Of a stretch of DNA of 36,623 nt, positions 18,391 through 26,965 are shown piece after piece. The notes below the pieces were generated by a model. The model worked only from the letters and a program-made list of their open reading frames with translations, did not search any database and was not told the DNA's origin. Source of the DNA: Alishewanella jeotgali KCTC 22429. Its GTDB lineage: Bacteria; Pseudomonadota; Gammaproteobacteria; Enterobacterales; Alteromonadaceae. The DNA is taken from positions 1 through 36,623 of the forward strand of contig NZ_AHTH01000065.1 in the NCBI RefSeq assembly GCF_000245735.1, in the 5' to 3' direction. Within the stretch, counting starts at the first letter, position 1. The number at the start of each line of letters is the position of its first letter. The translations under genes were made by a program, and so were the position numbers.

Positions 18391-19139
18391 TGCAGCCCGG
18401 TCACGCTGTCTATTGTGGCCGGGTCGGTCATAAACGCTTTTTGCCAAAGCAGCATGGTTTTGATTATCCCTATGCTGCCTACTGGCTGGACTGCAGCCAA
18501 CTGACCCCTGCCAGCTTAACCGCGGTGGGTATTCAGGCTGAACGTTTCGGCGCTATTAGTTTTCGCCGTGCCGATTATCTGGCGGGTGATGCTGATTTAG
18601 CGCAGGCGGTACGCGATAAGGTACAACTGCTGGGTGGTACAGAGCCAATCGCCAAGGTGTTTTTACTGTCACCACTGGCCAGTTGGGGGCTTTATTTTAG
18701 CCCGCTGACCTTGTACTACTGCTATAACGATAGTGGTGAGTTGCGTTATTTGCTCTGTGAAGTTACCAATACGCCGTGGAATGAGCGGCACTATTATCTG
18801 CAGACGCTAAGTAGCGAACAGCAGCAGTATCAGCATCAAAAAGCCTTTCATGTCTCGCCTTTTAATCCGCTGGATATGGAATATCGCTGGCAAATAGAGG
18901 CGCCTACCGAGCAGCTGTTTTGCAGTATTACCAATTTAAAGCAGCAGCAGGCGGTATTTAGCGCCTGGTTTAAATTACAACGCTTTGCGCTGACCCAGGC
19001 GGTACGCCGGCGCATCCTGATCCGGCAGCCGTGGCAAAGCGTACAGATTATGAGTCGTATCTACTGGCAGGCATTGAAGCTTTTGATAAAACGCGTTCCG
19101 GTGTATGCCCACCCTAAATCCCGAGGTTCTGAGTCATGA
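18390..19139 (+). CDS. DUF1365 domain protein
   Basis: A 249-residue protein of DUF1365, unknown function. Start chosen at ATG 18390, which overlaps the upstream TGA, rather than a TTG one codon earlier. Family motifs are VGHKRFLPKQHGFDYPYAAYWLD near the N-terminus, LSPLASWGLYFSPLTLYYCY, and HQKAFHVSPFNPLDMEYRW, with conserved His and Tyr residues. It overlaps the cfa-like gene by 4 bp (ATGA). DUF1365 proteins nearly always accompany FAD oxidoreductase and CFA-synthase-like genes, so participation in fatty-acid modification is inferred from context. Confidence 0.88.
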   Translation: MQPGHAVYCGRVGHKRFLPKQHGFDYPYAAYWLDCSQLTPASLTAVGIQAERFGAISFRRADYLAGDADLAQAVRDKVQLLGGTEPIAKVFLLSPLASWGLYFSPLTLYYCYNDSGELRYLLCEVTNTPWNERHYYLQTLSSEQQQYQHQKAFHVSPFNPLDMEYRWQIEAPTEQLFCSITNLKQQQAVFSAWFKLQRFALTQAVRRRILIRQPWQSVQIMSRIYWQALKLLIKRVPVYAHPKSRGSES

Positions 19140-20380
19140 GTTTATCGCTAAGCGAAAAAGCGGTGTTTGATAATTTAGGCTGGTTTGACCGGCTGTGTCG
19201 CAAATTTACCCTGAATTTTTTAAGCCAGTTACGCCATGGCAGTATTACCGTAATAGAAGCCGGTGAAGCGCAGCAGTTTGGTGATGCTGATGCCGAACTA
19301 AAAACCACTATTACAGTGACCGATCCAGCCTTTTATCAAAAACTGGTACTGTCAGGTTCAGTGGGCGGCGGCGAGGCCTATATTCACGGTTTTTGGCGCT
19401 GCGATAACCTAACTGCGCTGGTGCAAATCTTTGCTCGTAACCTTGATGTTCTGGATAAGATGGATTCCACCTGGGCGCGCTTAAGCCGGCCAATGCTTAA
19501 GCTGCTGAATTTCCGTAACCGCAACACGATTTCACAGTCCAGACGCAATATTGCTGCCCATTATGATCTGGGTAATGCCATGTATCAGCTGTTTCTGGAT
19601 CCGAGCATGATGTATTCCAGTGCGGTATATCCGGCAGCAGACAGTACACTAGAGCAGGCACAACAGCATAAGTTACAGCAGATCTGTGAACGTTTGCAGT
19701 TAAAAGCCTCTGATCACCTGCTTGAAATTGGTACCGGTTGGGGCAGTATGGCGATCTATGCCGCCCAGCACTATGGCTGTAAAGTCACCACCACCACGAT
19801 TTCACAGCAACAATATGATTATACTAAGGCGCGGGTAGCTGAGCTTGGCTTGCAGGATAAAATCACCTTACTATTTGAAGATTATCGTTTACTAACCGGT
19901 ACCTACGATAAGTTAGTCTCCATTGAAATGATCGAAGCCGTCGGCGATGATTTCCTGGATAACTACTTTGAAAAGTGTAGCAGCCTGTTAAAGCCGGACG
20001 GCATTATGGTGCTGCAGGCGATTACGATGGTCGATCACCGTTATCAACAGTATGTGCGTGAGGTCGACTTTATTAAACGCTATATTTTTCCGGGTGGTTG
20101 TTTACCCTCAATTAGCCGGATGGCCAGTGCTGTAGCCAATAAAACTGATCTGGTGATCCGTCAGGTACAGGATATTGGTTTTGATTACGCCAGAACCTTA
20201 AAAGACTGGTGTGATAATTTTATGGCGCAGCGTGATGCGGTGCATCAGCTGGGTTATGACGATAATTTTATCCGACTGTGGCATTTTTATCTGTGTTACT
20301 GCGAAGGCGGCTTTCGCGAGCGCGCCACCAGTGCGGTGCATTTAGTGCTCAGTAAGCCACAGAACCGCAGTGTGTTTTAA
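19136..20380 (+). CDS. cyclopropane-fatty-acyl-phospholipid synthase family methyltransferase
   Basis: A 414-residue SAM-dependent methyltransferase of the CFA synthase family. The SAM-binding motif LEIGTGWGSMAIYAA, the upstream HYDLGNAMYQLFLDPSMMYSSA, and FIKRYIFPGGCLPS are diagnostic. It acts on unsaturated phospholipid acyl chains. In this gene context (FAD oxidoreductase, DUF1365, photolyase) the family member may make a methylated or furan-type acid rather than a plain cyclopropane ring; sequence alone cannot tell. Final gene of the six-gene cassette, followed by a strong hairpin. Confidence 0.9.
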   Translation: MSLSLSEKAVFDNLGWFDRLCRKFTLNFLSQLRHGSITVIEAGEAQQFGDADAELKTTITVTDPAFYQKLVLSGSVGGGEAYIHGFWRCDNLTALVQIFARNLDVLDKMDSTWARLSRPMLKLLNFRNRNTISQSRRNIAAHYDLGNAMYQLFLDPSMMYSSAVYPAADSTLEQAQQHKLQQICERLQLKASDHLLEIGTGWGSMAIYAAQHYGCKVTTTTISQQQYDYTKARVAELGLQDKITLLFEDYRLLTGTYDKLVSIEMIEAVGDDFLDNYFEKCSSLLKPDGIMVLQAITMVDHRYQQYVREVDFIKRYIFPGGCLPSISRMASAVANKTDLVIRQVQDIGFDYARTLKDWCDNFMAQRDAVHQLGYDDNFIRLWHFYLCYCEGGFRERATSAVHLVLSKPQNRSVF

Positions 20381-20393
20381 CCCACTGTAAAAA

Positions 20394-20430
20394 AAACAAC
20401 AACGCCGGCATTTTGCCGGCGTTGTTGTTT
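20394..20430. terminator. bidirectional terminator between cfa-like gene and cvfB
   Basis: A 17-bp perfect stem (left arm 20394-20410, GC core GCCGGC) with loop TTT. It is flanked by A on the left and ends in TTGTTGTTT, so it can end both convergent transcripts. Confidence 0.85.
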
Positions 20431-20441
20431 GCAGCATACCG

Positions 20442-21293
20442 TCAGGCGTCAGCAGCCGGTTGTTCCGGCACTAATAGCAAACCTTGCTCAGTGATCACAA
20501 TTTTGCGCTCTTTATACAGGGTACCGATGGCCTGTTTGAAGGCTTTCTTGCTGGCACCAAACTGCTGATAAATCAGCTCCGGCGCGCTTTTATCGGTTAA
20601 TGCCAGTTTACCGCCGTTAGCTCTTAACTGCTTTAAGATCTGGTTACCCAGCACGTTAGCTTGCTCAAAAGTGGCTTTGTTCAGCCGTAAGTCGAGCTTA
20701 CCATCATCACGAACCTTCACCACATAAGCGGTCAGCTTGTCACCGCGGCGCAGCGGCTTAAATACTTCATTTTTATATAACACGCCAAAATGCTGATGAT
20801 TAACGACGGCTTTATAACCGAGATCGGTCTGCTCACTGATAATTACTTCCACCTTGTCACCCTCTTTATAGGGCGCCGCGGTTTTATGCAGATGGCGATC
20901 CAGCTTGGTTGAGGCAACAATCCGGTTACTGACATCAACATAGCAATACACCAGGTAGTGCTGGCCGACTTTTAGTGGAATCTGTTGTTCACTAAAGGGC
21001 ACCAACAAATCTTTTTTCAGGCCCCAATCTAAAAACGCACCGACTTTAGTGCTGGCGACGACCGGTAAATAGGCAACCTGACCCACCATCACTTTCGGAC
21101 GCTCGGTAGTGGCGATTAATTGATCTTCGGAGTCGAGATACAGAAACACATTCAGTTGCTGACCTGGCTGTAAACCCGCGGGCGCGACATTGTTGGGCAG
21201 TAAAATTTCGCCCCAGCTTTCGCCATCTAAATAAAAACCGAACTTAACCTGTTTCTTTACGGTTAGGGTATTAAGGGTACCCAGTGACATCAT
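20442..21293 (-). CDS. cvfB: S1 RNA-binding domain protein, CvfB/YitL family
   Basis: A 283-residue protein with repeated S1-like OB folds (about residues 1-60, 70-130 with VVASTKVGAFLDWGLKKDLLVPFSEQ, 145-205) and a C-terminal winged helix (about 220-280; LTDKSAPELIYQQFGASKKAFKQAIGTLYKERKI). CvfB-type proteins bind RNA and influence virulence genes in Gram-positives; the gammaproteobacterial role is little known. AAGG lies 11 bp before the first of two adjacent ATGs. Length matches the family. Confidence 0.9.
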   Translation of the reverse strand: MMSLGTLNTLTVKKQVKFGFYLDGESWGEILLPNNVAPAGLQPGQQLNVFLYLDSEDQLIATTERPKVMVGQVAYLPVVASTKVGAFLDWGLKKDLLVPFSEQQIPLKVGQHYLVYCYVDVSNRIVASTKLDRHLHKTAAPYKEGDKVEVIISEQTDLGYKAVVNHQHFGVLYKNEVFKPLRRGDKLTAYVVKVRDDGKLDLRLNKATFEQANVLGNQILKQLRANGGKLALTDKSAPELIYQQFGASKKAFKQAIGTLYKERKIVITEQGLLLVPEQPAADA

Positions 21294-21350
21294 CGCTATT
21301 TTTGCCTTATTACAATCAAATAGCGGCTAGTATAGCGGTTTTAACGCTTT

Positions 21351-21372
21351 GCTGCTGCATAATCGCAGCAGC
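21351..21372 (-). other. hairpin downstream of the DUF2061 gene
   Basis: GCTGCTGC and GCAGCAGC form an 8-bp stem with a 6-base loop just after the DUF2061 stop. There is no T-run on the minus strand, so terminator activity is doubtful. Confidence 0.3.
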
Positions 21373-21376
21373 AGGA

Positions 21377-21595
21377 CTATAACTTGATAAAGCCTTTAGT
21401 TAATAACGGCGTTGCGGGTGCTTTTTTCCGATCAAACTTCTGCCAGATTTTCTCGTGAAAGAAGTAGCCCACAGTGTTAACGGCCGGCTCAATAATGGCC
21501 ACCAGACCGCCTAACACCAAATCACCGGTGATCAGGTAAGTTACGCCAAAGGCAATACTAAAATGCATAATGGCAAAGGTAATGGTTTTAATCAT
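21377..21595 (-). CDS. DUF2061 small membrane protein
   Basis: A 72-residue protein with two hydrophobic segments (about residues 5-25 and 27-45) and the family pattern TFxxxHFxIAFGVTYLxTGDxxxGGxVAxIEPxxNTVxYFxHEKxW. GGGAG seven bases before the ATG supports the start. Function unknown; predicted inner membrane. A Fur-box-like sequence lies 34-52 bp upstream. Confidence 0.9.
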   Translation of the reverse strand: MIKTITFAIMHFSIAFGVTYLITGDLVLGGLVAIIEPAVNTVGYFFHEKIWQKFDRKKAPATPLLTKGFIKL

Positions 21596-21628
21596 AGCGG
21601 GTCTCCCGAATCATCTGCTTAATTAAAT

Positions 21629-21647
21629 GATAGCGGTTCTCATTATT
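21629..21647 (-). promoter_or_regulatory. possible Fur-box-like sequence
   Basis: GATAGCGGTTCTCATTATT matches the 19-bp Fur consensus at 13 positions by hand count, in the AT-rich gap ahead of the DUF2061 gene. The score is moderate and AT-rich sequence gives chance hits. Confidence 0.25.
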
Positions 21648-21765
21648 AATTAAAGTGAATAAATAAAATTGTGTTAATCAGAAAATGTGATGAATCTTTC
21701 GTGCTTTGGCAGCGTAAAATGGCAAAGTTCGCGCAGGTTCGTGCAATAGAGTAAAAGGTGGCAAG

Positions 21766-22056
21766 GTGGATTGTCGGCAATTGCTGGATATTAAGCAGTA
21801 CGAGTTTTTGATGAATTATTTTATGCGCCGCCAGCAGGAGCTGAAAGTGGCAGAGCTAGATGAGCCTTTTAGCTACGACGGCTTTAGTGTGTATGATCAA
21901 ATTTTTCAGCAACTGACCAAGGAAGCAGAAGTCGCTTATATCGAATGTTTTGCCGAGCCACCACCGCCAATTGCGTTAACCAACCTGTATCATTTGGCTG
22001 AATTAGAGCTGGCGGGGCGCCGGCCAAGAATTAAGGCGCCTGGCACCTTACAGTAA
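21766..22056 (+). CDS. hypothetical 96-residue protein
   Basis: I do not recognise this protein. GTG start with AAGG seven bases upstream. It is acidic and soluble-looking: an N-terminal helix (DIKQYEFLMNYFMRRQQELK), a FSYDGFSVYDQIFQQLTKEAEVAYIECF middle, a PPPP stretch at 69-72, and a basic, Pro-rich C-terminus. Codon use resembles its neighbours, so it is probably a real gene. It converges with the YejM-like gene with only 4 bp between the stops. A later ATG (residue 16) is possible but has no clear ribosome site. Confidence 0.65.
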   Translation: MDCRQLLDIKQYEFLMNYFMRRQQELKVAELDEPFSYDGFSVYDQIFQQLTKEAEVAYIECFAEPPPPIALTNLYHLAELELAGRRPRIKAPGTLQ

Positions 22057-22060
22057 CGGC

Positions 22061-23569
22061 TTATTCCTCGAGTCGCTTTAAGGCGTCAACCAGCATAGGC
22101 ACATTGAGCGGATCGTTAAGTGGCACCAGGGTACCTGCCGACCAGACGCCGTAGCTGCCGTCCTGGCGCAGGATCATCATCTTATCTTTGCGGATACTGA
22201 TAATATCCTGCTGGCTGATATTCAGTTTGGGCAGGGTTTCCGGCTGAAATAAATTGTCTCCCAGCCAGCGGTTTTCGGTTTCACAGCCAATACTGCCCAA
22301 TAAGGTCGGTAACCAGTCCAGTTGCTGACTACCATGTTGCCGGGCCTGACTTAACAGCGCCGGCCAGCGCAGATAGGCTGTAACCGGCGCCAGCTGAAAC
22401 TTAGCATTTTCGCTATGTAGCGGCACGACGATTAGCCGGCTAAATTGCTGGTATTCTGACCAATGCCGGGAAAAGTCCGCATCAAATACGATATTTAGCC
22501 TGGCAGGGGTAAGCTCAGTGTTGGCCCAGGGTAATAACGAGTTCAGCTCTGGCGTGCGGTTAACCACTTGCACATCAGAGGTATTAACGCTGTTGAGCCA
22601 GGCTGGCATCGTCTGCAGTGCGCCGGCGGCATCCGCTGTCGCTTTAAACTGACCGTACAACAGGTTTAACAGGGCTTCAGCAGCATTGTTTGGGGCGAAA
22701 TGCTGATCATGGCTGCGCAGGCCTTGTTGCTGTAATAAGGTTAATTGTTCCGCTGTGATGCTAGCCGTAACCAATAATAAGGTCGGCTCGGTAGCGCCGG
22801 CCTGGCAGCTTAACAGCTGACTGCTGCGATTAGCGTGTTCCAGACTGAGCTTATCGGCCTGGCGTTTGGCGCGTTCGGTTAAATCTACCAACTGATAGCG
22901 TGCCAGTAAGCTTTTCGCCGTGGCCGGGTAGGAGAAAGGCAGCACATTATCCTGGCGGGTAATATCAAAATTCAAGCTGGCATCGGCGTAGATGTGCAGC
23001 AGATGGCTGAGCATAAAACTACCAAAGAACAGAGCCAAAGCCGGTTGACCGACACCTGAGGCGGAAAGGCGGCTGATTTTTTTCCAGCAAAAGTTACTTA
23101 ACCAGATCTGCAGCGTTAGCAACAGCGCACCGACCAGCGTGACAATTAATACAAAATTGCGCAAGTTAGTGACCACCTGCGCCCTGAGTAAGGCCAGCGT
23201 TTGGTCATAGGACGCACTGCCAAGATGATAACCAAGCTGGTTATAGACATAGGCATCAAAAATCAGCAGTACCATGCCAATGGTGGCCAGAGTTGCACCC
23301 AGGCCGCGGACATGTTTTTGATAAGGAAAGATCAACGACAGTGGGAATATGGTCAGAATAAAGAACATAAAGCACAAAAATGCAGTATGTCCCAACCAGT
23401 TAACCAGCAGATACACACTGCCCAACACCGTTTGTGGCAGGGGCTCTGACCACCAGAAACTGCTGGTTATCAACAGTGCCAGCAATATATTGAAAAAGGT
23501 AAACCAGTGCCCCCAGTTTAGTAACCGGTTAACTTTTTTGACTAAGGACAGGTTTTGTTCCAGCACCAT
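22061..23569 (-). CDS. yejM: YejM/PbgA-like inner membrane protein with reduced periplasmic domain
   Basis: A 502-residue DUF3413 protein; E. coli YejM (PbgA/LapC) has 586. The N-terminal five-helix membrane part is well kept: NWGHWFTFFNILLALLITSSFWW, LGHTAFLCFMFFILTIFPLSLIF, and the ADASLNFDITRQDNVLPFSYPATAKSLL linker, matching YejM ADANFYRPIT...LPLSYPMTA. The periplasmic sulfatase-like domain is about 80 residues shorter, and the Thr-Thr of GNTTDNGI is replaced in NNAAEALLNLLYG. YejM senses LPS and protects LpxC from FtsH through LapB. The membrane part suggests this role persists. Gene order yejL-yejM with divergent yejK is as in E. coli. Confidence 0.88.
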   Translation of the reverse strand: MVLEQNLSLVKKVNRLLNWGHWFTFFNILLALLITSSFWWSEPLPQTVLGSVYLLVNWLGHTAFLCFMFFILTIFPLSLIFPYQKHVRGLGATLATIGMVLLIFDAYVYNQLGYHLGSASYDQTLALLRAQVVTNLRNFVLIVTLVGALLLTLQIWLSNFCWKKISRLSASGVGQPALALFFGSFMLSHLLHIYADASLNFDITRQDNVLPFSYPATAKSLLARYQLVDLTERAKRQADKLSLEHANRSSQLLSCQAGATEPTLLLVTASITAEQLTLLQQQGLRSHDQHFAPNNAAEALLNLLYGQFKATADAAGALQTMPAWLNSVNTSDVQVVNRTPELNSLLPWANTELTPARLNIVFDADFSRHWSEYQQFSRLIVVPLHSENAKFQLAPVTAYLRWPALLSQARQHGSQQLDWLPTLLGSIGCETENRWLGDNLFQPETLPKLNISQQDIISIRKDKMMILRQDGSYGVWSAGTLVPLNDPLNVPMLVDALKRLEE

Positions 23570-23574
23570 AAGGC

Positions 23575-23799
23575 TTAATGCTTGTCGCTTTGAATGGCGT
23601 CAGCCAGAGCCTGGCTAAAGCTGCTGGCGACGGCGGTACGTTGCGCTGCCGGCACAGAGGTATTGATAATATGGCTAACCGCATTACCCAAACACATCAG
23701 GCTTAGCTCAGTGGTGGCGTGTTGCTGGTGCAGGGTGTCGAGCAGTTGATTGACCAGCTTTTCAATCTGGCTACTGGAATATTTTGATACAATCGGCAT
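23575..23799 (-). CDS. yejL: YejL family protein (DUF1414)
   Basis: A 74-residue protein typical of YejL: MPIVSKYSSSQIEKLVNQLLDTLHQ then LSLMCLGNAVSHIIN and a helical C-terminus. Function unknown; E. coli YejL is 75 residues and always upstream of yejM. Only 5 bp separate the stop from the YejM-like ATG. Divergent from yejK. Confidence 0.92.
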   Translation of the reverse strand: MPIVSKYSSSQIEKLVNQLLDTLHQQHATTELSLMCLGNAVSHIINTSVPAAQRTAVASSFSQALADAIQSDKH

Positions 23800-23868
23800 G
23801 GATTACTCAGATTAAAGACGCATAAACAGATAGAATAGTAACAGAATTCAGAATAAACAGGAAAATTT

Positions 23869-24900
23869 ATGTCGGTAGAGATGCAGCATCTGGCCATTAA
23901 TTATATTGCGCTAACAGACAGTGGTGAGCACCAGGCCCACTATCGGGAGGCACTGATTGGGCGTAGCGGCGCCGTAGCAAATTTGGTCGAGCAGCTTCAC
24001 CTGGCTTATAACGGCAAGCCGGCCAAAGGCTACGCTGCCTTTGAAACTGAAAAGTCACCCAAGGTGGCTTTGGCGCTGGCTGACTGGCAGAGCGGCAACA
24101 GTGATTATCTGGGGTTTAGCCGTGCTACCACCGACGCGCTGGTGCAGGAGTTATCCCAGCATCAACTGCCGGAGACCGGTTATTTACTGCTGGCACATTA
24201 CCGCTACCTGGCCAGCGAATTTTTATTGATCTGCCTGCTGGGCAGTAAAGATCACTTTGAATTAACTGAGCAGCTGGAGCTGGCGACTTCCCGCCATCTG
24301 GATATCAGCCGGATGCAACTGGCGGCGCGGCTGGATCTGACCGAATACGCGGTAAATCGTGAGCAGGGGCATTACATCAGCTTTATCCGTGGTCGCGCCG
24401 GGCGTAAGGTCGCGGATTTCTTTCTGGATTTTCTGGGTTGTGCCGAAGGCACTGATGCCAAAGCAAACAGTCAGCTGGTGTTAGCTTCGGTGGAGGAATA
24501 TCTGGGGGTGGCAGAATTTGCGCCGGAAGAAAAAACCGCAGCAAGGCGCCAGGTATTTGATTATTGCGAAGAGCGTGCGAAAGCCGGACAAGAAGTGGTG
24601 TTAGCTGAGCTGTCTGCCGTGGTCGATCCGGAGCAGGAAAACGGCTTCCTGCACTATTGTGCCGAGCAACAGCTGGCAGTAGCGGAGCAGTTCCCGGTAG
24701 AGGTTAAAGAGCTGAAAAAGCTGGTAAAATTTAACGGTGCCGGCGGTGGCTTATCGCTCAGCTTTGATGAAAAGCTGCTCGGCGAGCGGGTGAGTTATGA
24801 TCTGAAAACCGATACCCTGGTGATCAAGGGCACCCCGCCTAATCTGCGCGATCAGCTGCAGCGTTTTCTTCAGGGCTATTCGGCTTTTGAGCAGTCGTAG
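23869..24900 (+). CDS. yejK: nucleoid-associated protein YejK/NdpA
   Basis: A 343-residue DNA-binding protein of the 37-kDa nucleoid-associated family (E. coli NdpA, 335). It starts MSVEMQHLAINYIALT, has GYLLLAHYRYLASEFLLICLL in the first half, and ISFIRGRAGRKVADFFLDFLGC in the middle; the C-terminus is rich in basic and GGGLSLSF sequence. AGGA precedes the ATG. Its last 62 bp overlap, on the opposite strand, the end of the DUF2897 gene. Confidence 0.95.
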   Translation: MSVEMQHLAINYIALTDSGEHQAHYREALIGRSGAVANLVEQLHLAYNGKPAKGYAAFETEKSPKVALALADWQSGNSDYLGFSRATTDALVQELSQHQLPETGYLLLAHYRYLASEFLLICLLGSKDHFELTEQLELATSRHLDISRMQLAARLDLTEYAVNREQGHYISFIRGRAGRKVADFFLDFLGCAEGTDAKANSQLVLASVEEYLGVAEFAPEEKTAARRQVFDYCEERAKAGQEVVLAELSAVVDPEQENGFLHYCAEQQLAVAEQFPVEVKELKKLVKFNGAGGGLSLSFDEKLLGERVSYDLKTDTLVIKGTPPNLRDQLQRFLQGYSAFEQS

Positions 24901-25102
24901 CGGATACGGCTGGTGCTGAAGCAGAGGTGGCTGAGTCTGCTGTTGCCGCTGTGGTATCGGCTGCAGTCGGTTGTTTCGGTAAGGCTTCAGGTAGGGGTTT
25001 TAACGCCGGCATTTTCATTTTGGCCGAGTGCTTAACCAACAGCACATTGCCGATAATAAAACCAAAGGCCAGTAACAGCGCCCAGAATAATGGCCAGTTC
25101 AT
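24839..25102 (-). CDS. DUF2897-like single-pass membrane protein with Ala-rich tail
   Basis: An 87-residue protein: one N-terminal membrane helix (PLFWALLLAFGFIIGNVLLVK) then HSAKMKMPALK, the DUF2897 signature, and a long Ala/Thr/Ser/Pro tail of about 45 residues. ATG at 25102 overlaps the TGA of the M15 peptidase gene (ATGA) and has GAGG seven bases upstream; an earlier TTG lies inside the peptidase gene. Typical family members are near 55-60 residues, so the tail is an extension. It crosses the end of yejK by 62 bp on the opposite strand. Function unknown. Confidence 0.72.
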   Translation of the reverse strand: MNWPLFWALLLAFGFIIGNVLLVKHSAKMKMPALKPLPEALPKQPTAADTTAATADSATSASAPAVSATTAQKPNSPEENAAADRAD

Positions 25103-25791
25103 TTTGGTGCCTCGCAAATGTTACAGATAAAGCGCCGGTACAGCTCGGGTAAATGTGCCAGTACAGTCTGTTGTTCGGCAATAGGGTGCTGTTGCAGCAC
25201 TAAGCGCAGTTGTTCCAGCGTCAGCGCCCGTTGGCAGCGCGTGGCCAGCGGTTGATAGCTCAGATGCCAGGGTTCAGCCGCGACCCCGCCCTGAAACTCG
25301 CGATACGGTAAAAAGAAACCATACTGCGCAGCATGCTGCGTCAGCCATTGACTTAAGCGATAGAACGGGCCGCCGGCGCTATATTCACTCTGTTGCAGTT
25401 GTACCTGGTAGTCGTTACTGACCGCAGCGGCATCATAAATATCCAGGTCACTGCCCCAATGATGACGACTGGCGCCGGGCAGGGCAGAGTACAGCATAAT
25501 GGCCTCCAGTTTCGCCAGACCCTGATAATGTTCAATCTTTAGCGGACGCTGCCAGCGGTCAAATACCGGGCGGCGACCTTCGCATTTGGCTTGCCAGATC
25601 GCCGCCTGGCGTTCAAAGCTGCGCCAACCGGATACCAATCTGATTGCGATCCCCTGCTGCGCGGCTGCATGCTGCATTTGCCGGTAAGCGGGTATCACGG
25701 CCTGATGCAATTGCTGGTTATGTTCGACCAGTTGCATCGGGCCGGCATCCTGCCCGGTAAGAAGCGCCGGGCTCAGTTCAGTTAACCGCAT
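25099..25791 (-). CDS. M15 family D-alanyl-D-alanine carboxypeptidase-like protein (VanY)
   Basis: A 230-residue zinc peptidase of family M15B. Motifs: [10 protein letters not shown] (53-62), the SxHxxGxxxD zinc motif as [10 protein letters not shown] (108-117), and EPWHLSY (173-179) carrying catalytic Glu and zinc-ligand His. Such enzymes trim D-Ala-D-Ala from peptidoglycan stem peptides. No signal peptide is seen, so periplasmic location is uncertain. It overlaps dapE by 14 bp and the next gene by 4 bp: an operon with cell-wall precursor synthesis. Confidence 0.9.
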   Translation of the reverse strand: MRLTELSPALLTGQDAGPMQLVEHNQQLHQAVIPAYRQMQHAAAQQGIAIRLVSGWRSFERQAAIWQAKCEGRRPVFDRWQRPLKIEHYQGLAKLEAIMLYSALPGASRHHWGSDLDIYDAAAVSNDYQVQLQQSEYSAGGPFYRLSQWLTQHAAQYGFFLPYREFQGGVAAEPWHLSYQPLATRCQRALTLEQLRLVLQQHPIAEQQTVLAHLPELYRRFICNICEAPK

Positions 25792-26950
25792 GGCTGAGCC
25801 GTTGTTGCAGGTTAACCAGCAGGGCGTGATAAATATCCGTCAGCTGCGTCAGATCGGCTATGGCCACGCATTCATTGATTTTATGAATAGTGGCATTAAT
25901 TGGGCCGAGCTCTATTACCTGAGCTCCGGTCGGCGCAATAAAGCGGCCATCCGAGGTACCGCCAGTGGTTTCCAAACGTGGTGTTAGACCACGAACCTGT
26001 TCCACCGCCGCGACAGTTGCCGCGACTAAATCACCGCTGGCAGTTAAAAACGGCAGACCGTTCAGTGTCCAGTCCAGCTGATAGTTCAGGCCGAAGCGAT
26101 CCAAAATGGCGTAGACCCGCTTTTGTAAAATATCGGCCGTGACTTCAGTGCTGTAGCGGAAGTTAAACATCACCTTAAGTTCACCCGGGATTACATTTGA
26201 CGCACCGGTACCGGCATGAATGTTGGCAATCTGGAAACTGGTAGCCGGAAAGAAGGCATTACCCTGATCCCAGATCTCTGCCGCCAGTGCCGCTAAAGCG
26301 GGAGCGGCTTTATGCACCGGGTTATCCGCCAGTTGCGGATACGCAACATGGCCTTGAATACCCTTAACGGTTAGATGGCCGGTTAAGGAGCCGCGGCGGC
26401 CATTTTTAATGACATCGCCAAGTTGCTTACCACTGGACGGCTCACCGACCAGACACCAGCGGATTTTCTCCTGTCGCGCTTCCAGCGTTTCAACCACTTT
26501 CACGGTACCATTGATAAAGGGGCCTTCTTCGTCACTGGTGATAAGATAGGCCAGATCAAAGGCAGGCTCCGGATATTCAGCGATAAAACGCTCTGTTGCG
26601 ACCACCATTGCCGCTAAGCTGCCTTTCATATCGGCCGCGCCGCGCCCAAACAGGGTATCGCCGATAATGGTTGGTGTAAAAGGAGGAGTATGCCATTGTT
26701 CCAGCGGGCCAGCAGGAACCACATCAGTATGACCGGCAAAACAAAACAGTGGCTTACCCCGGCCGCGGCGAGCCCACATGTTTAACGTATCGTGAAAGGG
26801 CAACATCTCAATCTGAAAACCAAGTTGTTGCAGGCGCGCTGCCATTAACGGTTGGCATCCCGCATCCTCCGGTGTGACTGACGGCCGGGCCATCAGATCC
26901 ATTGCCAGCGCTAAGGTTGGATTTGCGGCTGGATCTACTAGATTACTCAT
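25778..26950 (-). CDS. dapE: succinyl-diaminopimelate desuccinylase DapE
   Basis: A 390-residue dinuclear zinc M20 hydrolase that makes LL-diaminopimelate in lysine and peptidoglycan synthesis. Zinc and catalytic residues are His74 and Asp76 in FAGHTDVVP, Asp107 in GRGAADMKG, and Glu141-Glu142 in TSDEEGPF. The C-terminus has the GGTSDGRF motif. 15 bp separate it from the ArsC-like gene, and it overlaps the M15 peptidase gene. Confidence 0.98.
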   Translation of the reverse strand: MSNLVDPAANPTLALAMDLMARPSVTPEDAGCQPLMAARLQQLGFQIEMLPFHDTLNMWARRGRGKPLFCFAGHTDVVPAGPLEQWHTPPFTPTIIGDTLFGRGAADMKGSLAAMVVATERFIAEYPEPAFDLAYLITSDEEGPFINGTVKVVETLEARQEKIRWCLVGEPSSGKQLGDVIKNGRRGSLTGHLTVKGIQGHVAYPQLADNPVHKAAPALAALAAEIWDQGNAFFPATSFQIANIHAGTGASNVIPGELKVMFNFRYSTEVTADILQKRVYAILDRFGLNYQLDWTLNGLPFLTASGDLVAATVAAVEQVRGLTPRLETTGGTSDGRFIAPTGAQVIELGPINATIHKINECVAIADLTQLTDIYHALLVNLQQRLSHAVN

Positions 26951-26965
26951 ACTGCTGCCTTAGGA

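Noticed and set aside
17137..20380. Recent horizontal transfer of the FAD-DUF1365-CFA segment
   Set aside because: Codon use, base composition and start overlaps look like the surrounding core genes; no mobile element, tRNA or repeat borders it.
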